Origin: Hydrogenophaga crocea
GTDB taxonomy: Bacteria > Pseudomonadota > Gammaproteobacteria > Burkholderiales > Burkholderiaceae_C
Assembly (NCBI RefSeq): GCF_011388215.1
Contig: NZ_CP049989.1
Coordinates: forward strand, 2,728,001 to 2,792,000
Length of the DNA: 64,000 nt
Reading direction: 5' to 3'
Part shown: piece after piece, positions 17,427-26,288 of the stretch
Layout of the letters: each line of letters starts with the position of its first letter
Position numbering within the stretch: the stretch's first letter is position 1
The notes under the pieces: generated by a model
The model's input: only the letters and a program-made list of their open reading frames with translations
Database searches by the model: none
Told to the model about the DNA's origin: nothing
Position numbers and translations under genes: made by a program

Positions 17427-18226
17427 GAGGGCTCTCCCAGGGTCCAGGGCGCGGGCTGTTTCTTCGCGAATGCCGCGAGGCCCTGCGCGGCCTCGGCGCT
17501 GCGCAGGCCGGCCGCGAAGGCCAGCGCGGCCTCGTCGCGCAGATCGGGCACCGGGGCGCGCAGGCGCTGCAGCAACTGCTTGGTGGCGGCCACGGCGCCG
17601 GGGGCGGCGCGGTGGAGCGCGTGGAGGGTGTCGGTCACCGCGGCGTCCAGCGCGTCGTCGGCCACCACGGTGTTCACCAGGCCCGCGGCCTGCGCCTCGC
17701 GCGCGCTCCAGCGCACGCCCGTGAGCAGGCACTGGCGCGCGAGCGCATCGCCCAGGCGCTGCCACACGAAGGGCGCGATCTGCGCGGGCGGCAGACCCAG
17801 CGTGACCTCGGGCGTGGCGAAGCTCGCGCGCTCGCTCGCGAGCACGAGGTCGGCGCAGCACACCAGGCCGAAGCCACCGCCCATGGCGGGCCCGTCGACC
17901 ACGCACAGCAGCCACTGGGGCAAGGCGCTCAGCACGTGCAGCAGGTCGCCGTACGCGCGGTTCATGCCGATCAGCGGGTCGGTCTCGCCGGCCTGCAGCG
18001 GCTGGCCGATGGCGTGCGCGAAGCCGCCCAGGCTGCCGCCGGCGCAGAACGCGCCGCTGCGGCCCTGCAGCACCACGCCGCGCAGCGTGCGGTCGTCGCG
18101 CGCGCGCAGGCAGGCGCCGTACAGCGCCACCACCATGGCGTCGCTGAGTGCGTTGCGCGAGGCCGGGTCGTTGAGCGTCCAGCGCTCCACCGCGCCGTCG
18201 CGTTCGATGATGACGGCCCGGTTCAT
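17423..18226 (-). CDS. atuE: Enoyl-CoA hydratase family, probable isohexenylglutaconyl-CoA hydratase
   Basis: 267 residues, crotonase fold. Oxyanion-hole segments are FCAGGSLGGF and GPAMGGGFGLVCCAD, and the usual acid region ATPEVTLGLPPAQIAPF is present. In the acyclic-terpene route this enzyme hydrates the carboxylated geranyl-CoA product. The position between the dehydrogenase and carboxylase alpha genes, each joined by a four-base overlap, is that of AtuE. A methylglutaconyl-CoA hydratase of leucine breakdown is the alternative. Confidence 0.8.
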   Translation of the reverse strand: MNRAVIIERDGAVERWTLNDPASRNALSDAMVVALYGACLRARDDRTLRGVVLQGRSGAFCAGGSLGGFAHAIGQPLQAGETDPLIGMNRAYGDLLHVLSALPQWLLCVVDGPAMGGGFGLVCCADLVLASERASFATPEVTLGLPPAQIAPFVWQRLGDALARQCLLTGVRWSAREAQAAGLVNTVVADDALDAAVTDTLHALHRAAPGAVAATKQLLQRLRAPVPDLRDEAALAFAAGLRSAEAAQGLAAFAKKQPAPWTLGEPS

Positions 18227-19395
18227 TTCAGCGGCCGCTTGGCGATGCCCATGATCTTGGTCAGGATGCCCAGCATCACCTCGTCGGCGCCGCCGCCGAT
18301 GGAGGCCAGGCGGCCGTCGCGGTACATGCGCGAGACCTTGTTCTCGAGCGTGAAGCCCATGCCACCCCAGAACTGCAGGCAGGTGTCGGGCACCAGGCGG
18401 TTGAGCCGGCCGGCCTTGAGCTTGGCCATGGTGGCCCACTCGGTCACGTCCTCGCCGGCCACGTAGCGATCGCACGAAAGGTAGGTGAGTGCGCGCAGCG
18501 CCTCCACTTCGGTCTTGAGCTCGGCCAGCTTGAACTGCACCCATTGCTGGTCGGCCAGCGCGCCGCCGAACAGCTTGCGCTCCTGCGCCCATTCGATGGT
18601 CCAGTCGATGCAGTTGTTGAGGCTCTGCAGCGTGCTGGCCGCGCACCACAGGCGCTCCTCCTGGAACTGCTGCATCTGGTAGATGAAGCCCGCGCCCTCC
18701 TGGCCGATGCGGTAGCGCTGCGGCACGCGCACCTCGTCGAAGTACAGCAGGCCGGTGTCGCTGCTGTGCATGCCGATCTTGCGGATCTTCTTGCCGACCT
18801 CGAAGCCTTTCACCGTCTTGCCGTTCTCGCGCAGCGGCACCATCACCAGGCTCTTGTTCTTGTGCTGCGGGCCTTCGCTGGTGTTCACGAGCAGGCAGAT
18901 CCAGTCGGCCTGCAGGCTGTTGGTGATCCACATCTTCTGGCCGCTGATCACGTAGTCGTCGCCGTCCTTGCGCGCATGGGTCTTGATGCCCGCCACGTCG
19001 CTGCCCGCACCCGGCTCGCTCACGCCGATGGCGCCCACCGCCTCGCCGCGGATCGCGGGCGCGAGGAACTGCGCCTTGAGTTCCTCGCTGCCGAAGCGCG
19101 CGAGCGCGGGCGTGGCCATGTCGGTCTGCACGCCGATGGCCATGGGCACGCCGCCACAGTGGATGTGGCCCAGGGTTTCGGCCATGGCCACGCTGTAGCT
19201 GTAGTCCAGGCCGGCGCCGCCGTGCGCTTCGGGCTTGGTCAGGCCCAGCAGGCCCAGGTCGCCCAGGCCCTTGAAGACCTCGTGCGCGGGAAACATCTCG
19301 GCCGCCTCCCACTCGTCCACGTGCGGGTTGATGTGGTCGTCGATGAAGCGTTTGAGGGTCTTCTGGATTTCGCGGTGCTCGTGCGTGAACTGCAT
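18223..19395 (-). CDS. atuD: Citronellyl-CoA dehydrogenase-like acyl-CoA dehydrogenase
   Basis: 390 residues, FAD acyl-CoA dehydrogenase. Characteristic stretches are INPHVDEWE, HCGGVPMAIGVQTDMATPA, AIGVSEPGAGSDVAG, MWITNS, and the late WGGMGFTLENKVSRMYRD. These agree with what I recall of the Pseudomonas AtuD sequence, which makes cis-geranyl-CoA from citronellyl-CoA. The gene sits between carboxylase beta and the hydratase (four-base overlap with the latter). A 50-base gap separates it from the beta-subunit gene. Confidence 0.83.
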   Translation of the reverse strand: MQFTHEHREIQKTLKRFIDDHINPHVDEWEAAEMFPAHEVFKGLGDLGLLGLTKPEAHGGAGLDYSYSVAMAETLGHIHCGGVPMAIGVQTDMATPALARFGSEELKAQFLAPAIRGEAVGAIGVSEPGAGSDVAGIKTHARKDGDDYVISGQKMWITNSLQADWICLLVNTSEGPQHKNKSLVMVPLRENGKTVKGFEVGKKIRKIGMHSSDTGLLYFDEVRVPQRYRIGQEGAGFIYQMQQFQEERLWCAASTLQSLNNCIDWTIEWAQERKLFGGALADQQWVQFKLAELKTEVEALRALTYLSCDRYVAGEDVTEWATMAKLKAGRLNRLVPDTCLQFWGGMGFTLENKVSRMYRDGRLASIGGGADEVMLGILTKIMGIAKRPLK

Positions 19396-19445
19396 GGCTG
19401 GTCTCCTGTGTCGGTATGGGCAAACAACGCGGACCCGGGCGGCGG

Positions 19446-21074
19446 CTACATGCGCGCCACCCCGAAAGGCAGGGGGTTGGGGCGGCGGGCCGCAGCCTCG
19501 GCGCAGGTGTCCAGGCAGAAGACCAGCACCGCGCGCGTGTCGCGCGGGTCGATCACGCCGTCGTCGAGCACCAGGCCGCTGGTGTGAAAGGCGTCGGCCT
19601 GGCTTTCGAACACCTGCACGATCTGATCGAACTGCTGCTGCATCTGCACCGGGTCGGGCGTGAGGCCTTTGCGCGCCAGGCCGGCCTCGGCCACGATCTG
19701 CATGGTGCGCGCGGCCTGCTCGCCGCCCATGACGGCGGTGCGCGCGTTGGGCCAGCTGAACAAGAAGCGCGGCTCGAAGCCACGCCCGCACATGCCGTAG
19801 TTGCCGGCGCCGAAGGACGCGCCGCACTGGATGGTGATCTGCGGCACCGTGGCGCCGGTGACGGCCTGGATCATCTTGCTGCCGTGCTTGATCATGCCGC
19901 CCTGCTCGCTGTCCTTGCCCACCATGTAGCCCGTGGTGTTCTGCAGGTAGACGATGGGGTGGCCGAGCTGACACATCCACTGGATGAAGTGCGTGGCCTT
20001 GTTGGCGCCGGCCACGTCGATCGGTCCGTTGTTGCTGATGAGGCCCACCGCGTGACCGCCGATGCGCGCCTGCGCGCACACGGTGGCCGCGCCATAGAGC
20101 GGCTTGAACTCGATCAGCGCCGAGCCATCGGCCACGCGCGCCATGATCTCGCGCATGTCCACCGGCTCGCGGTGGTGCGCGGGCATGAGCGCGAGCAGGT
20201 CGTCGGCGGGCAGCGCGGGCTCGGCGAACGCGGGGGCGGCGTGGCGCGCAAAGCCGTCGCGCAGCTGGTCGACGATGCGCCGCGCCAGGCCCAGGGCCTC
20301 GCGGTCGTCTTCGGCCAGGTACTCGCCCAGGCCCGACACGCCGGTGTGCATCTCGGCCCCGCCCAGCTCCTCTTCGGTGGCCACCTCGCCGGTGGCGGCC
20401 TTGAGCAGCGGCGGCCCCGCGAGGAAGGCGCGCGAGCGGCCGCGCACCATCACCACCACGTCGGACAGGCCCGGCATGTAGGCGCCGCCCGCGGTGCCCG
20501 AGCCGTGCTGCACCGTGATCACCGGCAGGCCCGCGGCCGAGTGCCGCGCGAGGTTGCGAAACAGCGCGCCGCCGTGCACGAAGCCCTCGACCTGGTACTT
20601 GGTGAGGTTGGCGCCCGCGCTCTCGACCAGGTGCACGAAGGGCAGCCGGTTCTCGAGCGCGATCTGTTGCACGCGCAGGATCTTCTCGAGCCCGCGCGGC
20701 TGGATCGCGCCGGCCTCGATGCCCGAGTCGCTCGCCACCACCATGCAGCGCACGCCCGCGATGAAGCCGATGCCCGCGACCATGCCGCCGCCGGGCACGC
20801 TCCTGGCGGGGTCGCGCGTGTCCTGCAGGAAACCGGCCAGCGAACACAGCGGCAGCCAGGGCGCGCCCGGGTCGAGCAGCAGCGCGATGCGCTCGCGCGG
20901 CAGCAGCTGGCCGCGCTTGTCGAACACCGGTTTGCTCTGCGCCGACGCAGCGGCCGCGCGGTCTTCGAGCGCACGCAGCTGCGCGATGCGCTCGAGCATG
21001 GCGGCGCGGCGTGCCTGCGCGGCCTCGCCGTGCGGGTTGAAAGCGGTGGCAAAGGGCATGGCGGCGACCGTCAC
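19446..21074 (-). CDS. atuC: Acyl-CoA carboxylase beta subunit, geranyl-CoA type
   Basis: 542 residues, carboxyltransferase of the MCC/GCC family with both crotonase-like halves. N-half: KRGQLLPRERI and the GTAGGAYMPGLSD oxyanion loop. C-half: GATVPQITIQCGASFGAGNYGMCG. Around the acyl pocket the sequence reads KYQVEGFVHGGALFRN in place of the leucine-pathway NLPRQDEVFPDR pattern, supporting a longer terpenoid acyl chain. I start at GTG 21074 because it overlaps the SDR stop (GTGA); an ATG at 21059 is the alternative. Partner of the alpha subunit downstream. Confidence 0.85.
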   Translation of the reverse strand: MTVAAMPFATAFNPHGEAAQARRAAMLERIAQLRALEDRAAAASAQSKPVFDKRGQLLPRERIALLLDPGAPWLPLCSLAGFLQDTRDPARSVPGGGMVAGIGFIAGVRCMVVASDSGIEAGAIQPRGLEKILRVQQIALENRLPFVHLVESAGANLTKYQVEGFVHGGALFRNLARHSAAGLPVITVQHGSGTAGGAYMPGLSDVVVMVRGRSRAFLAGPPLLKAATGEVATEEELGGAEMHTGVSGLGEYLAEDDREALGLARRIVDQLRDGFARHAAPAFAEPALPADDLLALMPAHHREPVDMREIMARVADGSALIEFKPLYGAATVCAQARIGGHAVGLISNNGPIDVAGANKATHFIQWMCQLGHPIVYLQNTTGYMVGKDSEQGGMIKHGSKMIQAVTGATVPQITIQCGASFGAGNYGMCGRGFEPRFLFSWPNARTAVMGGEQAARTMQIVAEAGLARKGLTPDPVQMQQQFDQIVQVFESQADAFHTSGLVLDDGVIDPRDTRAVLVFCLDTCAEAAARRPNPLPFGVARM

Positions 21075-21958
21075 TGGAACACCTTGGGCATCGCGTAGCG
21101 GTGGAAGCCGTCGAAGGGTTTGACGGCGTCGCGGCCCTGGGCCTCGGCGGGCGCGGCCACCGCGCCCCAGCCCATGCGCACCTGCGGGCGCGCGCCGTCC
21201 ACGCGCAGCACGCTGCCGCTCACGAAGCTCGCCGCGGGCGAGAGCAGGAAGGTGATGGCCGCGGCCGTTTCGGCCTCGTTGCCGAAGCGGCCCAGCGGCA
21301 CGGTCTCGCGCATCTCGCGCAGCATGGGGCCGGCCTCGGGCGGGTAGTGGTCCATGCCGCTGGACGCGATGTAGCCCGGCGCCACCGCGTTCACGCGCAC
21401 GCCGCTGCGCGCCCATTCGAGCGCCGCGGTCTCGGTGAAGCTCACCATGCCCGCGCGCGCCGCGCCACTGTGGCCCATGCCGGGCATGCTGCCCCACATG
21501 TCGGCCACGATGTTGACGATGCTGCCGCCGTGGTCCTGCATGGACTGCAGGTAGACCTCGCGCGCCACCAGGAAGCCGCCCATGAGGTTGGTGTCGAGCA
21601 CGGCCTGCCAGCCCTTGGCGCCGATTTTTTCGAGCGGGCTGATGTACTGCCCGCCCGCGTTGTTCACCAGGCCGTGGATGCGGCCGTGCGCCACCACGAT
21701 GGCCGTGACCAGGGCCTGCACCTCGCCCTCCTGGCGGATGTCGCAGGCGTGAAAGCTCGCATGGCCGCCGTCGACCACGATCTCCTCGGCCACGGTCTGC
21801 AGCTTGTCGAGCTTGCGCCCCACCAGCACCACGTGCGCCCCGAGCGCGGCGAGCTCGTGCGCGGTGCAGCGCCCGATGCCCGAGCCACCGCCCGTGACCA
21901 CGATGAGCTGGCCCGCGAACAGGCCGGGACGGAACACGGATCGGTAGCCGGCGTTCAT
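21071..21958 (-). CDS. atuB: Short-chain dehydrogenase/reductase of the terpene operon, canonical Tyr absent
   Basis: 295 residues. NAD(P) motif VTGGGSGIG lies near residue 20 and NNAG near 100. At the catalytic position the usual Tyr-x-x-x-Lys is missing and the chain reads GHSGAARAGMVSFTET, like the enoyl-/dienoyl-CoA reductase (PECR) branch. That favours acting on an acyl-CoA double bond rather than a terpenol alcohol. It is the gene between the TetR regulator and carboxylase beta, as atuB is in Pseudomonas, although atuA is absent. It overlaps both neighbours by four bases. The symbol is by position, not function. Confidence 0.72.
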   Translation of the reverse strand: MNAGYRSVFRPGLFAGQLIVVTGGGSGIGRCTAHELAALGAHVVLVGRKLDKLQTVAEEIVVDGGHASFHACDIRQEGEVQALVTAIVVAHGRIHGLVNNAGGQYISPLEKIGAKGWQAVLDTNLMGGFLVAREVYLQSMQDHGGSIVNIVADMWGSMPGMGHSGAARAGMVSFTETAALEWARSGVRVNAVAPGYIASSGMDHYPPEAGPMLREMRETVPLGRFGNEAETAAAITFLLSPAASFVSGSVLRVDGARPQVRMGWGAVAAPAEAQGRDAVKPFDGFHRYAMPKVFQ

Positions 21959-22632
21959 GCGCGGGACTCCTTGAGGAACAGTTGCAGCGTGGTCTCGGTA
22001 AGGTCGTCGAGGCTGGCGCGGCCGTCGGGCACGTACCACTGCGCAGCCCAGTTGAGCGCGCCGAACAGCATGAGCCGCGCGATGCGCAGGTCGCCGCCGA
22101 GCGCGCCATCGCGCTGCAGCGCCTGCAGCACCGGCACCCACACGGCCTCGTAGTCGTCCTTCAGGCGGTTCACGGCGCGCTTCTGGCCGTCGGAGAGCAC
22201 GCGCCATTCGTAGAGCATCACGGGGATGTGGTCACTCTCGGGGCCGAGCAGGTTGTCGAAGTGGCTGCGCACCAGCACGCGCAGGCAATCGCGCGCGCTC
22301 AGGGGGCCGGGGGCCGCGGCCACCGCGGCGTCCATGCGCGCGCGCTGGTGGTCGAGCGCGCGCTGCATGCCCTCCTCCATCACGGCGGCGAGCAGGGCCT
22401 CCTTGTTTTCGAAGTGGTAGAAGGGCGAACCCGAACGCATGCCCACCGCAGCCGCGATGTCGCGCGTGCTGGTGGCGTCGAAGCCCTGCTGGCGGAACAG
22501 CCGCGCGGCCGCGCGCAACAGCGCCTGGCGGCGGTTGCCGTCGTCGCGCTCGTTGGCGGTCTTGCGCGGGCGTCCGCGGCTGCGGCGCACGGGCGCTTCA
22601 TCGGGCTCGGTGGCCGGGGGGGCTGTCTCCAT
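21955..22632 (-). CDS. atuR: TetR-family regulator heading the terpene operon
   Basis: 225 residues from the ATG at 22632; an upstream TTG at 22641 would add three residues but overlaps the likely -10. The N-terminus is basic (RRSRGRPRK). The helix-turn-helix reads TSTRDIAAAVGMRSGSPFYHFENKE, with an unusual SGSPF where SKGSLY-type sequences are common. The C-terminal ligand domain (about 80-220) should sense an acyl-CoA. It is the first gene of the operon and overlaps the SDR start by four bases, so it represses its own transcript if it binds the palindrome at 22667-22680. The symbol follows the Pseudomonas operon. Confidence 0.8.
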   Translation of the reverse strand: METAPPATEPDEAPVRRSRGRPRKTANERDDGNRRQALLRAAARLFRQQGFDATSTRDIAAAVGMRSGSPFYHFENKEALLAAVMEEGMQRALDHQRARMDAAVAAAPGPLSARDCLRVLVRSHFDNLLGPESDHIPVMLYEWRVLSDGQKRAVNRLKDDYEAVWVPVLQALQRDGALGGDLRIARLMLFGALNWAAQWYVPDGRASLDDLTETTLQLFLKESRA

Positions 22633-22640
22633 CGGCCGCA

Positions 22641-22680
22641 AACATAGCAGCGGCCTTTATTTTTAGCAAGCGGTTGCTTG
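22641..22680 (-). promoter_or_regulatory. Promoter and TetR operator of the terpene operon
   Basis: Reading the minus strand, a -35-like TTGCTA (its first base at 22674) is followed by a 17-base spacer and TATGTT (22646-22641). A perfect inverted repeat CAAGC-N4-GCTTG at 22667-22680 overlaps the -35 element, as expected for repression. The ATG at 22632 lies so close that the message would have almost no leader. An alternative start site further upstream cannot be excluded. Confidence 0.5.
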
Positions 22681-22719
22681 GTGAAAACAAATCGGCGCTG
22701 TCACCGAAGCGGCTCGCCC

Positions 22720-23748
22720 TCACTCCGCCCGGCACACCACCAGCGCATACGGCAGCGCGCGGTCCTCGAACCACGCACCCATGGCGAAGCCGCAGGCCTC
22801 GACCATGGCCTGCACGCCCGCGCGTTCGTACTTCTGCGATTGTTCGGTGTGGATCACCTCGCCGGCCAGGAAGTCGAACGCGCGGCCGAGCACGCGGCTG
22901 TGCACGGTCTGCTGCGCCTGGCTCACGAGGTAGCTGCGCGCCACGCCTTGCAGCGGACAGTAGCTCGCGTAGTGGCGGAAGGCGTCGGGGACGAAGTCCA
23001 TGCCGAGCTCGCGGTTGAGCCGCGTGAGCAGGTTGAGGTTGAAGGCCGCGGTGACGCCCTCGGGGTCGTCGTAGGCGGCGAGCACGGTGTGGGGGTCCTT
23101 GCGCAGGTCCAGGCCCAGCACCAGGCTGTCGCCGGGGCGCAGGTGCACGCGCACGCGGCGCAGGAAGCGGTGGGCCTCGGCGTCGGTGAAGTTGCCGAGG
23201 TTGCTGCCCAGGAACAGCGCCACCTGGCGGCGGTGCGCCTGCGGGATCGGCCAGGTCTGGAAGTAGTCGCCGCACAAGGGGCGCACGGGCAGCAGCGGCA
23301 ACTGGCGCGCCATGCGGGCACCCAGGCGATCGAGCGCCTGGGGCGAGATGTCCATGGGCCGGTAGACCAGCGTGGCGCCGGCCTTGAGCCAGGCGCGGCA
23401 CAGCGTGAGCGTTTTGCTGCCGTCGCCGCAACCGAGTTCGAGCAGCTCGATCGGCGCGTCGCCCGGTGCGGCTTCGGCGAGCAGCGCCTCGGCGTGCGTG
23501 CGCAGCAAGGCGGCCTCGACGCGTGTGGGGTAGTAGCCGGGCAGCCGCATGATCTGCTCGAACAGGCGCGAGCCGCGCGTGTCGTAGAAGTACTTGCTGG
23601 GCAGCCGCTTGGGCTGGGCGCTCAGGCCCGTGAGCGCGTCGTGCGCCAGCGTGCCGGGCAGTGGGGCGGGGGCGGACTGGGCCGGGGCCTCGCGCACGCG
23701 GTGCATGGCGGCCACGGGTTGGCGTAGGGCTTGGCGTGCGCGGTTCAT
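22720..23748 (-). CDS. egtD: L-histidine N-alpha-methyltransferase EgtD
   Basis: 342 residues, SAM-dependent enzyme that trimethylates histidine to hercynine, the first step of ergothioneine synthesis. Features: KRLPSKYFYDTRGSRLFEQI near residue 50, the SAM loop LLELGCGDGSKT, FLGSNLGNF, and the C-terminal IHTEQSQKY block that holds the histidine-binding residues. The preceding ~30 residues (Ala/Pro-rich) are extra. It follows egtB by 13 bases on the same strand, so the pair forms a two-gene unit. Confidence 0.93.
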   Translation of the reverse strand: MNRARQALRQPVAAMHRVREAPAQSAPAPLPGTLAHDALTGLSAQPKRLPSKYFYDTRGSRLFEQIMRLPGYYPTRVEAALLRTHAEALLAEAAPGDAPIELLELGCGDGSKTLTLCRAWLKAGATLVYRPMDISPQALDRLGARMARQLPLLPVRPLCGDYFQTWPIPQAHRRQVALFLGSNLGNFTDAEAHRFLRRVRVHLRPGDSLVLGLDLRKDPHTVLAAYDDPEGVTAAFNLNLLTRLNRELGMDFVPDAFRHYASYCPLQGVARSYLVSQAQQTVHSRVLGRAFDFLAGEVIHTEQSQKYERAGVQAMVEACGFAMGAWFEDRALPYALVVCRAE

Positions 23749-23761
23749 GCTCACCTCGGGT

Positions 23762-24964
23762 TCAGGATCGGGCCAGGCGGATGCCGGTGTACTGCCAGCG
23801 CAGCGGCGGGTGGAAGAAGTTGCGGTAGCTGCTGCGCCCATGGCCGGGCGGAGTGGCAAACGACATGCCGCGCAGCACCTGCTGGTTCACCATGAACTTG
23901 CCGTTGTACTCGCCCACCGAGCCGGTCGCGCGCCGGAAGCCCGGGTACGGCGCGTAGGCGCTCGCGGTCCATTCCCAGCGCCGGCCCCAGGGCATGCCGG
24001 CGCCGGTGGCCGCGGCCTCCCATTCGGCTTCGGTGGGCAGCCGCGCGCCGGCCCAGTCGGCATAGGCGCAGGCCTCGTACCAGTTCACGTGTGTCACGGG
24101 CGCATCGGCGGGCAGCGGCTGCGGGCCGGCCAGGGTCTGGTGCCACCACGCGCCGCCTTCGCCGCGGAACCAGTACATCGGGGCGCGCTCGCCCGAGGCG
24201 TTGCGCCAGTCCCAGCCCTCGGCATGCCAGTGCTGCGCGCGTTCGTAACCGCCGGACTCGATGAAGGCGGCGTACTCGGCGTTGTTCACCAGGCGGTTGG
24301 CGATGCCGAAGGGCCGCAGCAGCAGCTCGTGGCGCGCGCCCTCATTGTCGAACGCGAAGCCCGGGCCCGCGTGGCCGATGGCCACCACGCCGCCGGGGTG
24401 CGCGATCCAGCGCAGCGGGCCGGCGTCCTGTGCCGCGTGTTCGTGCTGCGGGTCGACGGTGCCGGTGTCGGCCCGTGCATAGGCCGGGCGCAGCGGCTGG
24501 TGACCGAGGATGAACTTGATGTCGGTGAGCAGCAGTTCCTGGTGCTGCTGCTCGTGTTGCAGGCCGAGCTCGAGGCGCTCCAGCCACTCGGGCGTGGGCC
24601 GCGTGGCCAGCCAGGCCTGCACGGCGGCGTCCACGTGGGCCCGGTAGGCGTGCACCTCGGCGACGGTGGGCCGGCTCAGCGCGCCGCGCTGCGCGCGCGG
24701 CACGCGCGGGCCCTCACCTTCGTAATAGCTGTTGAACAGGTAGCCGTAGCCGGGGTGGTGCACGCGGTAGCCGGGCCAGGCGGGCGTGAGCAGCAGGGCC
24801 TCGAAGAACCAGGTGGTGTGCGCCAGATGCCACTTGGGCGGGCTCACGTCGGCCACCGGCTGTGGCACATGGTCTTCGGGCGCGAGCGGCGCGCACAGGG
24901 CCGTGCTGCGGGCGCGCACCTCGGTGTAGCGCGCGGCCAGGTCGGTGAACGGGTCGCGTTGCAT
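23762..24964 (-). CDS. egtB: Hercynine oxygenase / ergothioneine sulfoxide synthase EgtB
   Basis: 400 residues, non-haem iron enzyme that joins a thiol to hercynine using oxygen. An N-terminal DinB-like domain holds the iron ligands: His49 in HLAHT and His137/His141 in HEQQHQE. A C-terminal formylglycine-generating-enzyme-like fold follows ([50 protein letters not shown]). Starting at the ATG 24964 gives the usual length. No egtC or egtE lies nearby. The thiol donor (cysteine or gamma-glutamylcysteine) is undecided. Confidence 0.92.
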   Translation of the reverse strand: MQRDPFTDLAARYTEVRARSTALCAPLAPEDHVPQPVADVSPPKWHLAHTTWFFEALLLTPAWPGYRVHHPGYGYLFNSYYEGEGPRVPRAQRGALSRPTVAEVHAYRAHVDAAVQAWLATRPTPEWLERLELGLQHEQQHQELLLTDIKFILGHQPLRPAYARADTGTVDPQHEHAAQDAGPLRWIAHPGGVVAIGHAGPGFAFDNEGARHELLLRPFGIANRLVNNAEYAAFIESGGYERAQHWHAEGWDWRNASGERAPMYWFRGEGGAWWHQTLAGPQPLPADAPVTHVNWYEACAYADWAGARLPTEAEWEAAATGAGMPWGRRWEWTASAYAPYPGFRRATGSVGEYNGKFMVNQQVLRGMSFATPPGHGRSSYRNFFHPPLRWQYTGIRLARS

Positions 24965-25071
24965 CGGCGGCTCCGGTTGCGGCGGAAGGCGGATGCTGGC
25001 CGCATTCGCTGCCGCGCGCAAGCGGCGCGGGGGCAACAAAGCGTGACGGGCGCCGGCCGCGCGGCGCGGCT

Positions 25072-26220
25072 TCAGGCCGCCGCGTCCGCGATGCGCTCGG
25101 CCACGCGCGGGGCCTGCATGGCGATCGTGCGCAGCAGCCCGCCGGGCTGGCGGATGTCGAAGCCCACGAAGTGCAGGCCCTGCAGCGCGCCCTCGCCATG
25201 CAGCACGGTGGGCAGGCCGCGTGCATCGAGCGGCAGGGTGTGCTGCGGGAACAGCACCGGCAGGCCCGCGCTGTAGCCGGTGGCGAGCACGATGGTGTCG
25301 AAGGCCTGCTCGCGGCCGTCGAGGAAGCGCACGCGGTCGCGCTGCAGCGCGACGATGCCAGGGAACACCGCGATCTCGCCCGAGCGGATGCGCGCGAGCG
25401 TGCCGATGTCGATCATCGGCGTCTTGCCCTCGCGGCGCAGCTGGCGCAGCGGCGAGGCCCGGGGCGTGCGCAGACCCCAACGGCTCAGGTCGCCCACCGT
25501 GAGCCGGCGCAGCAGCGAGGCCAGCGCGTCGCCCAGGGGCTCGGGCAGCCGGGCCAATGCAATGCTCGAGAGTTGCGTGGGCCGCCCCAGCACGTCGCGC
25601 TTGACGATGTTCACCGGCGAGCGCACCGACAGCGCCACGGGCACGCCCTGCTCGGCGAGATCGAGCGCGATCTCGGCGCCGGTGTTGCCCATGCCCACCA
25701 CGAGCACCCGCCGCCCGCGCAAGGCCTGGGCATTGCGGTAATCGCGGCTGTGCAGCACGCGGCCCGCGAACAGGTGCTGACCGGGCAACAACGGCACCAG
25801 GGGCTCGCGGTTGGCGCCCGTGGCCAGCACCAGTTGCGGCGCCGCGAACACCTGGCCCGACGCGAGATGGGCGCACCATTCGCCGCCCTCGTGGGTGATG
25901 CGCACCACGGTCTGGCCGCGCACGGGCACGATGCCGTGGTGTTGCGCATAGGCCTCGAGGTAATCGACCACGCCCTGGCGCGGCACGTAGCGCGGCGCCT
26001 CGGCAGGGAACGGCAGGCCGGGCAGCGCCGAGTGCGACTTGACCGTGTGCAGGTGCAGCCGCTCGTAGTGGTTGCGCCACGAGGCGCCCACGGCCTGGGC
26101 CTGCTCGATCACGGTGGCGCGGAGGCCGCGCTGCTGCAGGCAGGCCGCGGCGGCCAGGCCCGCGGGGCCGGCGCCGATGACGATCACGGGCGCGTGGGTG
26201 GTGGAAGCGGTGTCGGCCAT
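25072..26220 (-). CDS. Flavin-containing monooxygenase / NAD(P)-FAD oxidoreductase
   Basis: 382 residues. An FAD Rossmann motif [14 protein letters not shown] lies at about 13-26, and a second NAD(P) motif [14 protein letters not shown] near 170-185. The ATG motif before the C-terminus is [14 protein letters not shown]. This is the bacterial class related to YUCCA-like monooxygenases and Baeyer-Villiger relatives, which oxidise N, S or C centres with NADPH and oxygen. It lies 107 bases upstream of egtB on the same strand. A role beside ergothioneine synthesis is possible but unproven. Confidence 0.83.
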   Translation of the reverse strand: MADTASTTHAPVIVIGAGPAGLAAAACLQQRGLRATVIEQAQAVGASWRNHYERLHLHTVKSHSALPGLPFPAEAPRYVPRQGVVDYLEAYAQHHGIVPVRGQTVVRITHEGGEWCAHLASGQVFAAPQLVLATGANREPLVPLLPGQHLFAGRVLHSRDYRNAQALRGRRVLVVGMGNTGAEIALDLAEQGVPVALSVRSPVNIVKRDVLGRPTQLSSIALARLPEPLGDALASLLRRLTVGDLSRWGLRTPRASPLRQLRREGKTPMIDIGTLARIRSGEIAVFPGIVALQRDRVRFLDGREQAFDTIVLATGYSAGLPVLFPQHTLPLDARGLPTVLHGEGALQGLHFVGFDIRQPGGLLRTIAMQAPRVAERIADAAA

Positions 26221-26288
26221 GTTGGCCGCGAGTGTGCCCGCCGGGACGGCGCGCGCGCAAGCCGGGCCGCACGGGCCCGGGGCGCGGC

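Noticed and set aside
12274..22632. Leucine/isovalerate (liu) operon
   Set aside because: The liu set has a MerR regulator, order A-B-C-D and an HMG-CoA lyase. Here a TetR regulator, order beta-dehydrogenase-hydratase-alpha, no lyase and a different acyl pocket in the beta subunit favour acyclic-terpene use.
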